From contig NC_089731.1 in the NCBI RefSeq assembly GCF_035083965.1, forward strand, positions 8,592,501 through 8,656,500: a stretch of 64,000 nucleotides of DNA. Reading direction: 5' to 3'. How positions within the stretch are numbered: position 1 is the stretch's first letter; the number at the start of each line of letters is the position of its first letter. The notes beneath the pieces were generated by a model. It worked only from the letters and a program-made list of their open reading frames with translations, searched no databases and was not told where the DNA came from. Both the position numbers and the translations under genes were made by a program. The stretch comes from Branchiostoma lanceolatum. Lineage: Eukaryota; Chordata; Leptocardii; Amphioxiformes; Branchiostomatidae. This document shows positions 11,418-23,429 of the stretch, piece after piece.

Positions 11418-11657
11418 GTCTAAATCATAAGAAATGGGAGGATCTGTTCAATTTTACATACAAACCATCATCCAACAACGAGGGGTGGTTTTAGTTGAAA
11501 CTAAACTCGTATTGAAATATATATATGTGGCAGAGAGACAGTATAGAACAGAAAAGGAGAAGTTTGCAGTTTAAGTTTGCCGCCACAAATTATACCCGTC
11601 ATCCCTTGCGCTTGAAACGAGCCTCGATTTCGTGAATGCCCTAGTTTCCACGGCCTG

Positions 11658-12056
11658 CTGCGACATGAACAAACAAGTATGGACTGCTGTTATGCAAACA
11701 GTAACAATGTGTCGAGATGTCGAGACAAGAACGTTACTGTAATTTGAAGTTCACTTTCGGCCTTGCGCATGCGTACACGGAATAGAGAACGAGCTTATAA
11801 GTAGCCACTGCCTTTCTGAATTTATCGTAAAGCGTTGACGGTAAAGCAGACCACCTTTCAATGGCCCACATGTACACGAACAAACACGTCTGGACATTGT
11901 TATGCAAGTAGTAACAATGGTCGAGACAAGAACGTTACTGTAATTTGAAGTCAGTGGCCTTTACTTTTGGCATTGCGCATGCGTATTTGGAATAAAGAAC
12001 GAACTTATATTAAGTAGCCACTGCCTTTCTGAATTTATCGTAAAGCAGGTCACCTT
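11658..12056. repeat. Two-copy direct repeat in the zinc-finger A intron
   Basis: 11658-11845 and about 11870-12056 are direct copies (offset ~212 bp). Shared words include gagacaagaacgttactg, cttgcgcatgcgta and ccactgcctttctgaattt. A third copy is at 17700-17860 in the intron of copy B. Each contains GCGCATGCGT, an NRF1-like palindrome, which is worth noting but unproven. Confidence 0.75.
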
Positions 12057-12208
12057 GCAATGGCCCAGTCTGTTACCAGTTTGGGTCAACGTTCCTTACC
12101 TCCTCCCCCTCCCCCCATGACGTTTCCTCAGACGCACACGCCTGTAAATCTAATTAATCGACGTAAAAACACGACATAATCAGCATCAACAGTGCGGAAA
12201 AGGCTTAC

Positions 12209-12318
12209 CTGTCGAATTTTTGGTACATCTGCTGTAATGAATACCTTGAAGAATGCTGAAAACAGCTACAAATGGGAGACGTGTTTACCAGAACAAACCA
12301 AAGAGGTTATATAACCTC
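12209..12318 (-). promoter_or_regulatory. 5' non-coding exon and TATA-like palindrome of zinc-finger A
   Basis: A minus-strand donor gacag/gtaag marks the end of an untranslated exon at 12209. GAGGTTATATAACCTC, a perfect 16-bp palindrome at 12303-12318 containing TATATAA, lies ~85-110 bp upstream of that donor. It fits a TATA box, although the transcription start is not known. Copy B keeps the donor (18347) but lacks the palindrome. Confidence 0.45.
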
Positions 12319-12599
12319 CTTGAACAAACAAAACGACAACGAAAATGTCAGGAAGGCGAAAGGTCAACTTCCAGAGCCCTGATACACCAATTGATGGGTC
12401 AAAGTACGCTTTAGGCTGACCGCCGCTTGGAGAATAGCTTCATTCTCCATAAGCAGTACCACGTCACTCTTTACCATACTTTGTTTAATGGTTCTCTTAA
12501 AGTTAAGAAGTTTTTCCCCCATAAAAAGGATATTACTGTTAATCATCACCGAAGCTACCTTCACGCCAAAAACAACGGAAATCCACATTAGCCCATGCT

Positions 12600-12960
12600 C
12601 AAGTTATCTCTTTCTAAAGTTTCCAACAAAACGCCCTAATGCAGTTTCGAAAAAGCCGCTAGGGGGCCGTACACCACTTAGTCTCTGTCCCAAGAGCTAT
12701 CTACCAAAAAAACTCCCGACCATAGCATGTCCACGACATGAGATATTAGTATTAATATTGATATTGTTGGACTTGAGCTTCGTTTTTTTCTGAACGCTAC
12801 CCACCCGCCTACCAACTATCATCAGGATTCACTGAGAACTTCTCGAGTTCTGCTGATTTCAAACAAAAAACAGCCAGTGGACAGACCGCAAACGGACCGA
12901 TAACATACCAGGCTTCTTATAATTAGGCATCGTAGGTAAACATTGAAGTATCTGAGAACG
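12600..12960. repeat. Dispersed repeat fragment
   Basis: Words such as gccgctagggggc, agctatctaccaaaa and ccgaccatagcatgtcca recur with variation at 17185-17430. This is a common dispersed element lacking coding capacity. Confidence 0.5.
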
Positions 12961-13109
12961 GGCAAGATTGTTGTTTTTAATTACTAGTGAATTAAACCTG
13001 CGCATGATACATACATGTCCTCCACGCGTTATTTCCGGTAGAAGAAACCGAGCAGTTTTCCAAATCCTATTTGCTTCCTCACGCCTTCCTGTGCTGTCCT
13101 GTAAAGTCT

Positions 13110-13294
13110 ATGGGTTTCGGCTGGTTTTTGACGTGTTTTTAGGCGTTTTTGTCAGGCTTTGTACTTTGTCATCTTTTTTTGTTGTTGTCTAGCCAACCCA
13201 AGGGTTGATGGGTTGGGTAGACAAAAAAAAGATGACAAAGTAGAAAGCCTGACAAAAACGCCTAAAAACACGTCAAAAACCAGCCGAAACCCAT
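13110..13294. repeat. Foldback element with ~85-nt arms
   Basis: The left arm from atgggtttcggctgg to gccaaccc pairs with the right arm gggttgggtagac to ccagccgaaacccat around a ~10-nt loop. The arms differ at only a few positions, so a recent non-autonomous insertion. Confidence 0.85.
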
Positions 13295-13364
13295 GCTCTG
13301 CTTGGAGAGTAGTAAGGTCATCACATTGACCCGTGTTAAACTCATGCTGATGGCTTAAGTTACA

Positions 13365-13985
13365 ACACATGCTTTTATAACTTGTACAAGTTCTTACACT
13401 TTTATTCCATTACTTTGAGAGGTGCAAGGTTACTTCAAATAGTAACTTTAGTTGAGGGATTTGAGAGTGCAAGGTTGCTTAAAATTCTCTTAGAATAACG
13501 TTCTATGATCGCTCAGAAAATACCATTTGGAGCCCTACAAGTCTAACCCTGGTGTCATGGCTTCAAGCAATCCCTGTTCCCTCGCCAATAATTCAAGGAG
13601 TACTAGTGATGTGAATAAGATACGAATAGACGGATTGGGTTGCGTGCTAACTACATATACCATTATGGCATATCAGGGTTTCTTTCGTACATGTACCCTT
13701 AACTGATCTCAGTCTTTCATTGAGAAACCGTCGTAAGACGGAATAGATAGCTTGGGACCATGCGCGACAGGATAGATTGACGATGTCGTTGACTAAAGCG
13801 AGTAACTGCATTAGTTTGAATAGGAGTGCGACCTCATAGTATTTGGGATGGGTATATACAGAGCCGAGCTCAAAACGTTCCGATGTTTTATGTTTACGCG
13901 GACGTTGCAAGTGATGTTATTATCTTCCTTCCTCACAAAATGTTTTCTCTGGGCTCATTTGTCATGATACCACGCGCAACTAAGC
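13365..13985. repeat. Segmental duplication block, copy 2
   Basis: Matches 8297-8916 and 19430-19965: acatgcttttataacttg, agaataacgttctatg, gacaggatagattgacgatg. It lies downstream of the 3' end of zinc-finger copy B exactly as copy 1 lies downstream of copy A. Confidence 0.85.
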
Positions 13986-14735
13986 GACCATAAGCCAGAA
14001 GTGGTACTGCTTTGTAAATTGTAATTTAGTATATAAGGCAAAACTTTCAAGGAGGACGTTAACGCGCACTTATGATATGAAAAAGTTTACATACCCAGTC
14101 GGTGCCGAATATTTAAGACCAGTATTTTCGTTAGGATTTGATATGATTTGGGTGAGCCTATCGTAGATATCGTCCACTAGCCGTTCTAACACCTAAATAG
14201 ACGAATGAGTCGACAGATTCTACTCAATGCGTCCCTTATATTTGACCCAATGTTCACCAGCCATCCGTCCAAGGCTTCTTGAGTTATGTTGTCCGCAAAC
14301 AAACACAGACAAGAAGTGAGCTGCACCATAAACATAACCTTCTTGACGAAGGTAACACATACATTGTATAGCTCTATGGAATGTGTAGTGAATGAAGTTG
14401 ACTACGACTCACAAGGGTCAAGAAGTGTAAGCAGCGACAACACATTACTGAGGCAAAATAGACTTAAACAACAGTTTAATAATCTCATACAGAGAAAGAC
14501 TTATTTCTTACAAACATTCAAGTCACATTCCTCTCAAATCCCAAAAGTACCAAAGTCTTTTTCCAAAACTTGTAACTTCAGAAAGCCAGTTAAGAAGTAG
14601 TAATGTTACAAGGTTCAAAAACAATTACATAAGTCTTCAAAGTTCTGTTTCAATGAAAGTCATTAAACTGCGCTCTCTTACATTTGAAAAAGTATGCTTC
14701 AGGCTGTGGTGACAGCCAATGTTAACAAGCACGAT

Positions 14736-16391
14736 CTATTTTTTCACATGCTTTGACACATGTTGTTTGAGGTAACTCTTGCGAGCCGTCGCAAACCCAC
14801 ATTCTGAACACACGTATGGTTTCTTCCCAGTGTGCTTCGCCAAATGTTGCCGCAAACTGGCCTTATGAATCGTAGAATAGTCACACTGCTTACATTTAAA
14901 GGGTTTCTCCCCTGTATGTATTTTTCTATGCACAGTAAGGGAAGTCTTAACAGCCGTTCTATACTCGCAGTCCTCACAAGCATAGGGTTTCTCATTTGTG
15001 TGTTTGGTTCTGATATGTTGGTCAAGAGAGTTTTTGTGTGCTGCAAAGTACTCACATTGGCCACATCTGTACGGTTTTTCACCTGTATGCTTTCGCATAT
15101 GTCGGGATAGGTAAGACTTGTCAGCTGTCCTATATCCACACTCGTCGCACATGTAGGCTAGGGTTTCTCACCGGTATGTTTCACCATTAGTGGCGCTCTA
15201 CAAGTTGTTTTGATACAGCAGAATATTCACACTTGTCACATTTAAACACCTTCTCATTCGAATGTTTTGTCATATGTATGGACAGATGAGCCCTGGTGGC
15301 TGTCTCAAATCCGCATTCCAAACACATGCAAGGTTTCTTAGTAGTGTGTTTCACCTTGACATGTTGGTCTACATGACTTTTGCGTATTGCAGAATAATCA
15401 CACTGATCACATTTGTAAGGTCTCTCACTTGTGTGTATCTTTACATGCCGTGAAAGGGCAGACCTATTAGCCGTTCTGTATTCGCATTCCTCACATATAT
15501 AAGGTTTCTCGCCAGTATGTTTTACCATGATGTGCTGCTCTAAATCACCTTTATGTGCAGATGAATAATCGCATGCACAACACTTGTAGGGTCTCTCATG
15601 TGTATGACTTCTCATGTGTCGGGCTATGTTAGACCTGTCCACTGTCCTGTATCCACACTCCCCGCACATGTAGGGTTTCTCACCGGTGTGTTTAGACATG
15701 ATGTGTCGGTCTAGATTGCATTTCTCTGCAGCAGAATATTCACACTGGTCACATTTGTAGGGCTTATCGCCAGTGTGGTTTCTAATATGGCGGGTTAGAG
15801 CTGACTTGTCCGCTGTCCTGTATCCGCACTCCTCACACATGTAGGGTTTCTCACCGGTGTGTTTAGACATGATGTGTCGGTCTAGATTGCATTTCTCTGC
15901 AGCAGAATATTCACACTGGTCACATTTGTAGGGCTTATCGCCAGTGTGGTTTCTAATATGGCGGGTTAGAGCTGACTTGTCCGCTGTCCTGTATCCGCAC
16001 TCCTCACACATGTAGGGTTTCTCACCGGTGTGTTTAGACATGATGTGTCTGTCCATTAGGCCCTTCTGTGAGGCGGCATAATCACACTGGTCACATTTGA
16101 AAGGTTTCTCACCTGTATGTTTTCTCAAAGTCAAATGGCTTGATAGGTGAGACATAATGGTTGTTCTATATCCGCATTCCTCACAAATGTAGGGTAGAGT
16201 TTTTCAGTTGTTTGGATTTTTGCATGACCATTAAGTAAGTTGGGTGGATTTTGCACTGCAAATTTCTTAACAAGCAACGTTTTTATCCTGCTGCTTTTCC
16301 CTGTTGGTTCACTTGGCCAGGTTTGTCTGGTTCCCAGGATGTCCAGCTGTCAAGTCTTCACCAGGATTCCCACATGTTGGCTGGTGCATGT
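14736..16391 (-). pseudogene. Decayed C2H2 zinc-finger paralogue (copy B)
   Basis: Homologous to copy A over the promoter side, finger exon and 3' flank, but broken. From the conserved ATG (16389) the frame stops at TGA 16311-16309 after ~26 codons. The finger array reopens from about 16180 to 15187 (around eleven fingers). It then hits TAA at 15189-15187 inside the finger that reads LVERH in both copies. After an indel it continues as 14736-15152, five fingers ending SKHVKK. One finger present in copy A is missing at the break. A TAGCC insertion near 15165 shifts the frame again. Each open segment is clean, so decay is recent or a truncated multi-finger product could still be made. The donor at 18347 and acceptor at 16392 are conserved. 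Confidence 0.75.
15670..16011 (-). repeat. Exact 171-bp tandem duplication of two zinc fingers
   Basis: 15670-15840 and 15841-16011 appear base-identical. The 57-codon unit encodes one YMCEECGYRTADKSALTRH finger plus one YKCDQCEYSAAEKCNLDRH finger with their linkers. It shows finger number changing in steps of two. Confidence 0.92.
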
Positions 16392-16519
16392 CTAATACAA
16401 GATTGAATCGTAAGAAATTAGAGGATCTCTTCAACTTTATATGTATAAACCATCATCCCTTTGTATACAATCAGCAACAAGACTTCCACGACCTCATATC
16501 TCCATGAACAATTCTATTC

Positions 16520-17530
16520 ATGCAAATGACTCACACATTTGCATAATATATGCTTGGTCATAAACACCTTTATCTAACTTACACATGTTGCAATATTGAC
16601 AGTCCCATAATTTTCCAATTAGATAATGGTGTTTTTTCATTAATTATGCAAATTAGTAATTTATTTGCATAATTGTCACCTGTTGATGATCCACTTTCCA
16701 TAAACTACATATGTTACATGTATTTGAGTCTGATAATGGAAAACACTGCAAATATAGATTTTCCTCATTAGCTATGCAAATTAAGTCACAATAAGCATAA
16801 TTTGCACTACATTATGTATATCTCTGTCTAAGTTACCTGCATACTAAGTATCATATTGGCAGTCCTATAATTTTCCAATTAGATGAGATATTGTGCTTTG
16901 CATTAATTATGCAAATTAGGAATTTATCAGCATAATTGGTATCTGTTGATGATCCACTTTCCATAAACTACATATGTTACAAGTATTTGAGTCTGATAAT
17001 GGAAAACACTGCAAATGTAGATTTTCCTCATTAGCTATGCAAATTAAGTCACAATAAGCATAATTTGCACTTCATTGTGTATATCTCTATCTAAGCTACC
17101 TGCATACTAAATATCATGGAAATCCGTTGTTCCTTTGTTCAGTTATTCTCCTTAGAAGATTTTCACAAAAACGCCCCTGCAGTTCTAGAGGAAGCTGCTA
17201 GGGGGCCCAAACCTACATTCCTTTTTTATCACATCACAAGCTATCAGCCACCTAAAAATTAAGACCACAGCACGTCCAGGTCAAAAGATACAAAAATTGA
17301 AGTTCTGCTGCAGTACCAAGGTCACATACCAGGGGGCCCAAAATCGACCTTGAACTTCGGCTTCAAAACATCTGCCCACATACCAAATATCATTGTAATC
17401 CATTAAGAGGGTCTTGAGTTATGATGACTACAGTAGTGCGGAAACACAAACAGACAGGCGGACAAACACACACACACACCCAAAACTATATCTCCTTTTT
17501 TCATGGAGACACACCCAAAACTATATCTCC
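16520..17530. repeat. AT-rich dispersed repeat with ~263-bp internal duplication
   Basis: gttgatgatccactttcc, cataaactacatatgttac and gctatgcaaattaagtcac occur at 16681-16800 and again ~263 bp later. Further on are gctgctagggggcccaaa and a CA-rich end (17465-17480) with a short duplicated word actatatctcc. It inserted in the intron of zinc-finger copy B. No ORF. Confidence 0.7.
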
Positions 17531-17694
17531 ATTTTTCATGGAGATAACAACAGGCTATTCTGGTTCAAACTGAATTCGTATTGCATTATGCAGATGCGCA
17601 AGTAGGCTACAAATTTAACGTAATTAGCCCGTTCGCCATTCCGAAAATGCATGAGTAACGACATATATTGTGGGTAATATGTCATACATGAAGG

Positions 17695-18520
17695 TCCCTG
17701 CGACATGAACAAAACACGTCTGGACATTGTTATACAAATAAAAACAATGGTCGAGACAAGAACGTTACTGTTTATTCACAAGTTAGGGGCCTTCATCTTT
17801 GGCCTTGCGCATGCGTACTCGGAATAGTTAACGAGCTTATAACTATAAGTAGCCATGCATCGGTATCCCATCACTCACCAGAGTTGACATGGCGGTGGAG
17901 TGCCTGTCAGCCATTTGTGTTTTTGTAGTCTTGGTAACTTGACTTGTTGTCAAGACAACTATAGTCATGGTGAAGTCGTAGAAAGGAAACGACCGTATTC
18001 AGATATTTTAGTCGTATGCTATGAAATATGGTCGTAAATTGGTCTGGAAGGTCCGATTTTCCGACCAGATCAAGCCAAATTCATCAGCCATCTAAAATAT
18101 TCTCCATAGTATACGACCAACACACTGCCGTTTTCAGCCGCCGCCCTGACAAACACGACCAACGACCCATTCTAGCCTTCAAATTATACTACCAGTCTAC
18201 GACCTCCCGGTGCACTGTACATGCCCCCCACCCCCCTTCCCTGCCCGTCATATCATGACGTGCTCAAACGTACACGTGTGTAAAAATCTAGTTCATCGAC
18301 GTAGAAACGCGAGATCATCAGCATCAACAGTGCGGAAATGCCTTACCTGTCGAATCTTTGGTATAAATACCTTGAGGAATAGTGAAAACAGCGTCAAATG
18401 GGAGATGATTTTACAAGCTACAAAGCGACGAAGAAAATGTCAGGAAGGTGAAAGGTCAACGTTTATAGACCTGATACACCGATTATTGGGTCAAAGTACA
18501 GTTCCCCGCCGAACGCTTCT
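17695..18520. repeat. Duplicated 5' region of zinc-finger copy B
   Basis: 17700-17860 matches the repeats at 11658-12056. 18235-18520 matches 12110-12420 (atcagcatcaacagtgcgg, cttacctgtcgaat, gtgaaaacagc). Relative to copy A it lacks the stretch with the GAGGTTATATAACCTC palindrome, between gggagatg and aatgtcagg. Confidence 0.75.
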
Positions 18521-18601
18521 ATTCATTACTAGCTCCGGTCCCTGATCATGACCGAAACTTCTTTTTCTAGAATAGATTCCCTCTCCGTAAGCAGCACCGC
18601 G

Positions 18602-18722
18602 TCACAAAATTGTTCGTGTTGGACCCATACACGTTACACACGACGGTCATTATCGTTTTATGATGCCAATGCGGGTTGGCACTTTGAAAACATATGAAAC
18701 TCGCTGAAATGTGAAATGTAAC
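18602..18722. repeat. Duplicate of the mzb1 upstream region
   Basis: aaaattgttcgtgttggac, gttacacacgacggtcatt and atgcgggttggca match 7257-7405. The CCAAT of the ERSE-like element is cccat here, so the element is broken in this copy. No MZB1 coding sequence follows. Confidence 0.75.
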
Positions 18723-18736
18723 GGGGGGGGGGGGGG

Positions 18737-18912
18737 GTCCTAAGATGTCACGCGCCCTAACGCGGTGTAAATGAGTACCTAGCTTTGTCTATGGACGTCC
18801 CTCAGAAAGGACGTTAAATGGAGGTCCCGTGCTTTAAGGAGAGCCACACATTGAGCACGAAAAAGAACCCACCACATCTTTCGAAAAGAGTAGGGGCATG
18901 CCCCGGTGTGAG
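18737..18912 (+). mobile_element. SINE body fragment
   Basis: Plus-strand body words gagtacctagctt, ggacgttaaatggaggtcc, gagccacac and aagaacccaccaca are shared in inverse orientation with 23430-23530, 38290-38350 and 44460-44530. 5' truncated, without the tRNA-like head. Preceded by a G run at 18724-18737. Confidence 0.6.
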
Positions 18913-19151
18913 TGGCTCAAAACGTTCCGGTCTAAATGGGGTAGGGAATTTCCCGAGCAACCTTCGTAACCCCTGCTTCTCCTAGTGGGTCAGGGAAGTC
19001 ATGTTTTTGACATGTATGTACTCTAGGTGATTATGGCATTATGAGATGCATGCTATGCAGATCAGTACTTACTTAATAATCAATGAAAATTTAATTCGGC
19101 CGTAGGCAGTATAGTCAAGGACAGCAGCTGTTGATCAGTGGGGTGCTGGGC

Positions 19152-19965
19152 TGGAATACAGGCCAACAAACATATGACAGTGGGCCGTTGAAAAACAATT
19201 CTCTGGTTTCACTAATACATGCAGCTAAACATCTATCTGTGGAGTAACAGTTGGAACTACATGTATTAAGAATTTATGGCATGATTTGCATCATAATGAG
19301 TCAAAAGTATTTGGTGAAGGTATGAGGTCGTGGACTTCTAGGTCAAGTTTGTTTTGAACTTCTTCCGCAAGGTAGGGTAGTCCGTTTCAGGGTCACATGT
19401 GAAGACCCGACTAATGGATAAAGTTCCAAACATGCTTTTATAACATGTACAAGTTCTTACCCTTGTATTCTATTAATTCGAGAGGTAATTCAAGGTTACT
19501 TCAAATGATAACTTTATTCTCTTAAAAACCTCTTAGAATAATGATCTATGCTCGCTCAGAAAATACCATTTAGAGCCTTATAAATCTAACCCTGGTGTCA
19601 TGGCTTCAAGCAATCCCTGTTCCCTTGCCAATAATTCGAGGGGTGATGTGAATGAGATACGAATAGACGAATTGGGTTGCGTGCTAGCTACATATACCAC
19701 ATCAGGGTTACTATCGCAGGCTTTCATTGAGAAATCGTCGTAAGAGACGGAATAAATAGCTTCGGACCATGCGCGACAGGATAGATTAACAATGTCGTTG
19801 ACTAAAGCAGAGTAACCGCATTAGTTTGAATAGGAGTGCGATCTCATTTCAAGGCTGATAGTATTTGATATGGGGATATACAGAGTTCAGATGTTTTATG
19901 CGAACGTAAGAAGTAATGTTATTACTTCTTCTTTCGACAGAAAATGTTTTCTCTGGGCTCATACT
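19152..19965. repeat. Segmental duplication block, copy 3
   Basis: ggccaacaaacatatgacag, gaatagacgaattgggttgc and tagattaacaatgtcgttg match copies 1 and 2. No zinc-finger exon follows, so this is the remnant of a third unit or the end of the duplicated region. Confidence 0.8.
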
Positions 19966-21839
19966 GTATGTTACCTTTCGGCAGTGGTTGTCTAAGGCTG
20001 ACCTTCTAGATTTGACTTGGTACTCACACAAGTAGGTCTTAATATTGCCAAAGGCATCGCGTAACCTTCAAGTAGGCTGCCCCGAAGCTTCTTCTTGGAG
20101 CTTATCACCTCACACCACACTTCCCCTTCATAAGAAACGGTTACCCGCCGAGCTTGTAGCGTGTTTCAGTAATTAGTTTTGCAATCGTTCTCGCTTTCAC
20201 ATGTCGATACTTACCTCAACTGAGGTCACACGATAGGTTAGGTGAGGTGAGAGTTTGTGTCACAAACGGTCAACGTCAAATATTTCAATTACACGGGGAT
20301 TTTACATTTGACAGTTAACTCTACAGCTTTTACTTAATGTTTATATCAAATTACAAGGTGGATGACTTTGAAGCTGCAAGGAGAGGGAATATACTAACTT
20401 TGTCATCTGCAAAGGCCTGCCTACCAAAAATTGATATCATATGTCAATGTATAAATTTTTGTATTATTTTCGGCAAACAACTGCATTCAGGTGTAGATCT
20501 CAAAGGTACAGCTCTTAAAGGTGCAATTCTGACAACATCGAATAAGAACATACATCGCATTCAGAAATGATAACTAATGTGTACAATTACAACACCGTAT
20601 TACCAATCAGGTATAGGTGATAACTCTCCATGAGCTTGAGGAATATCATACCTCAATTAGTTCGCGTGCCTTTGATTGGTTATTCCAGATAACCACGTTA
20701 ACAATAGGGGGCAATGGACAGATTCCATACCACGTACTATTTTAGTCTGACATTTAATTGTATCTTTTTATAACCCTTTGTCACTTCCCAGTGGTACTGG
20801 TGGAGGAAGGACTGATTACTTGTTCCCCAACTGAGGAAGCCTCAATGTTTCCAAAGAAATTGCAAGCTTTACGCACGGTCGCCTTCAATTTCGTCCAGGA
20901 GCTTATTCCTCTATCCCACACTTCCTTCCCATAAGCTTATAAGATGCAGTAATTCACTGCCAGGCCTGTATCATGTTTGACAAATTGGTTTTAGCGCAGC
21001 CACCTCCCACGCGGATGTGTCGTGTCATCCTCTGGTGCTCTCATGCAAGTTTGCCGTCAAATTACGGAATATAGATACCGAGAGTGCAAGCCTCTTCCAT
21101 GGAAATAATCATCAACATCATATCACGACAGGTGTATTGATATCAATATCAACGGTACATGCTGTTTACAAAGAAGCCGCAAGCCAAAATTGAATAAACT
21201 CGTCCCACAACCAAAAGCTGATTTATGACATTTCATATCATACTGTATGTCAAACGACGTTCGACCTTCGCCTATAACGTGTTTCGTGAGACTCTTTGGA
21301 GAGGCTTATCACCCAATTACCATACGCCTTTCAGATAAGAAACGGTGACGTACTACACGGAGGATGTAATATGTTAGATATAATAGAGTGGTCGGCGTTC
21401 TGGGATTCGTATAAGGCTTAGAAATGTCGTGTCACTTTAACTGATGTTTTCCATGTACAATGAGCGTTCCTATACTTGTTTCAACTGTGATACAAATTGT
21501 ATTTTGCACGATTAAAACAAGTGTGTAATTATTAGACTCGATGGAGAACAAGCATGTGCTGCTGTGACATAGTTAGACTGACGGGATGGGGGTGACTAAA
21601 ATACTACGTATGGTGGCCAACAGTGCTCTAGATACACCCAACAGTTGTTATATTATTGTTATTTTGTTAACTGCGATTGACTCTCTAATCTCTATCATTT
21701 CGGTATTGAGTTAAGCTATGATTTGATGTTTAATCTTTATATGCAACCAATTACTTTTTTTGTCAGTATTCTGTTTATATTATTATTGTCTGATTTGTTA
21801 TTGTTATCATTTACTACTATAATTATGTTATGAACTGTT

Positions 21840-22000
21840 AGATTTATGTTATTTTTTGTTAATTTAGATGGGGGAAGACCTTGTATAAGCCACTGTGGCT
21901 TTTTTTCTTCCCCCAGCACGTATATTTTGTGGCTCTATTATGTAATACAAAATGATTTTAATATGTGCGAATAAATCAAATTAAAATCAAATCAAAACAG
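21840..22000 (+). mobile_element. 3' tail of a CR1/L2-like retrotransposon
   Basis: gccactgtggctttttttc followed by cttcccccagcacg and a tail of aataaatcaaattaaaatca resembles the short-repeat 3' end of CR1/L2-class non-LTR elements. No reverse-transcriptase ORF is attached. Confidence 0.5.
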
Positions 22001-23429
22001 TACTAGTGTTACAACTCAAAGTTTTGGTGTACTAACTCAAACTTTTGGTGTAATGTCTGAAAAGGTAATGAAGTAAAAGTTGCCTCTGCTGTGAAACATT
22101 ATAACGTTCCTCTGTACCACGACATCATGTACAGCATAACAACGACACTATATTGTCAGGGCGATTAAGCCGAACCATGTATGGTTGATCTAATGCTTAC
22201 ATCGTGGGATGTTCAGAGACATTGCCGAGTGCATTTCACCGTACCGTGCCTCCTGTTTTCCGGTGATTAGGAGTAATAGGTTTCCTTCTCTATGAGATTC
22301 TAGGAAAGAGACTGTGGTTTCTTCTAAAAGCTTTTTACTTGGAAGACTGAACAACCCATTAAGCCAGGTGGAAAAAAAACTTGAAATACTCAATCAAGTT
22401 AAAAGGCTACGGAAACATACTAAATGAAACGCTGAACGAAATACAATTATCGTTAGCTGAGAAGACAGCAGTCATTGATGTTGGCTAAAAGCCCAGAAAG
22501 ATTTCTTTTGAGAGCAGCTGTAGTCTGAAGCATTTAGCCCCAAAATGGGGCATGACTCTAACACGTTCTGGATGGTCTGGATATGCCAATAAAAGGAGGG
22601 AGCATGTGTTTTACGATGATTGAGATGTGCACTCTAGCTCTTCCGAGACCGGCGGTAGAAATCGGTGCAGTGTCAGAACTGTTCAATTCTATGCACATTC
22701 ATTTTAAGAGGACTGGGCTAAAAGCTGGAGTGCTTGTGCAGGCCCTATCCTCTTACACACAACAGTAAGTGTCCGGATATTAGTCGACATCAGAGGAAGT
22801 GAACTGAGAAACACAATCAGTGTATAGTGATTTTGGATCCGGCCGTAGCTTATTAATTACAAGTATCCTTCCGCTTTGTCAGTGATACATCCCTCGGTCA
22901 CTGGTAAGCCTTTGTGATGTATAGTGCTTGACTAAAATGGATTGCTGAACTTCTAGAGCTCAATAACAGCCACGTACCTTTAGCTATGACATATGGTATC
23001 ATATGTAACTGTTGCTTCACGGCTGACATTTTTAAATGTCATTTTTGAATGGTTTAAAAACATTTCCTGTCAATTTTATGTCGAGTTAGGCAATGAAGAC
23101 TACCTGGGTAATGATGATGGATTCTAACTGTACAAGCCGGTGATTTTAAACCACTCAGTTACGAGTGAAAAAACTGAAGCTACACAAAACCTCATATTAT
23201 CCGCTTTGTTCTTGTCTCCTGCCAGTAGATCGCAGAGGTTAGGGATGAAATCCCGACAAGTGGAACAGGATTTTGACTAATATCCCATGCTCTTTTGCTA
23301 CGCATAGTCGTAACAAGGCAGATTTTCTAAGGTACAACTGATAGGGCTGATCCATTTACACAAGAAATTGGCCCATTGTCTTATCTATAAGTGTGGTGAG
23401 TTCTTAAATGTGCTGGAGGCTTGGTTCTC

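Noticed and set aside
16564..17110. CRISPR-like or satellite array
   Set aside because: Two diverged ~263-bp copies in eukaryotic intronic DNA; no short regular repeats with unique spacers.
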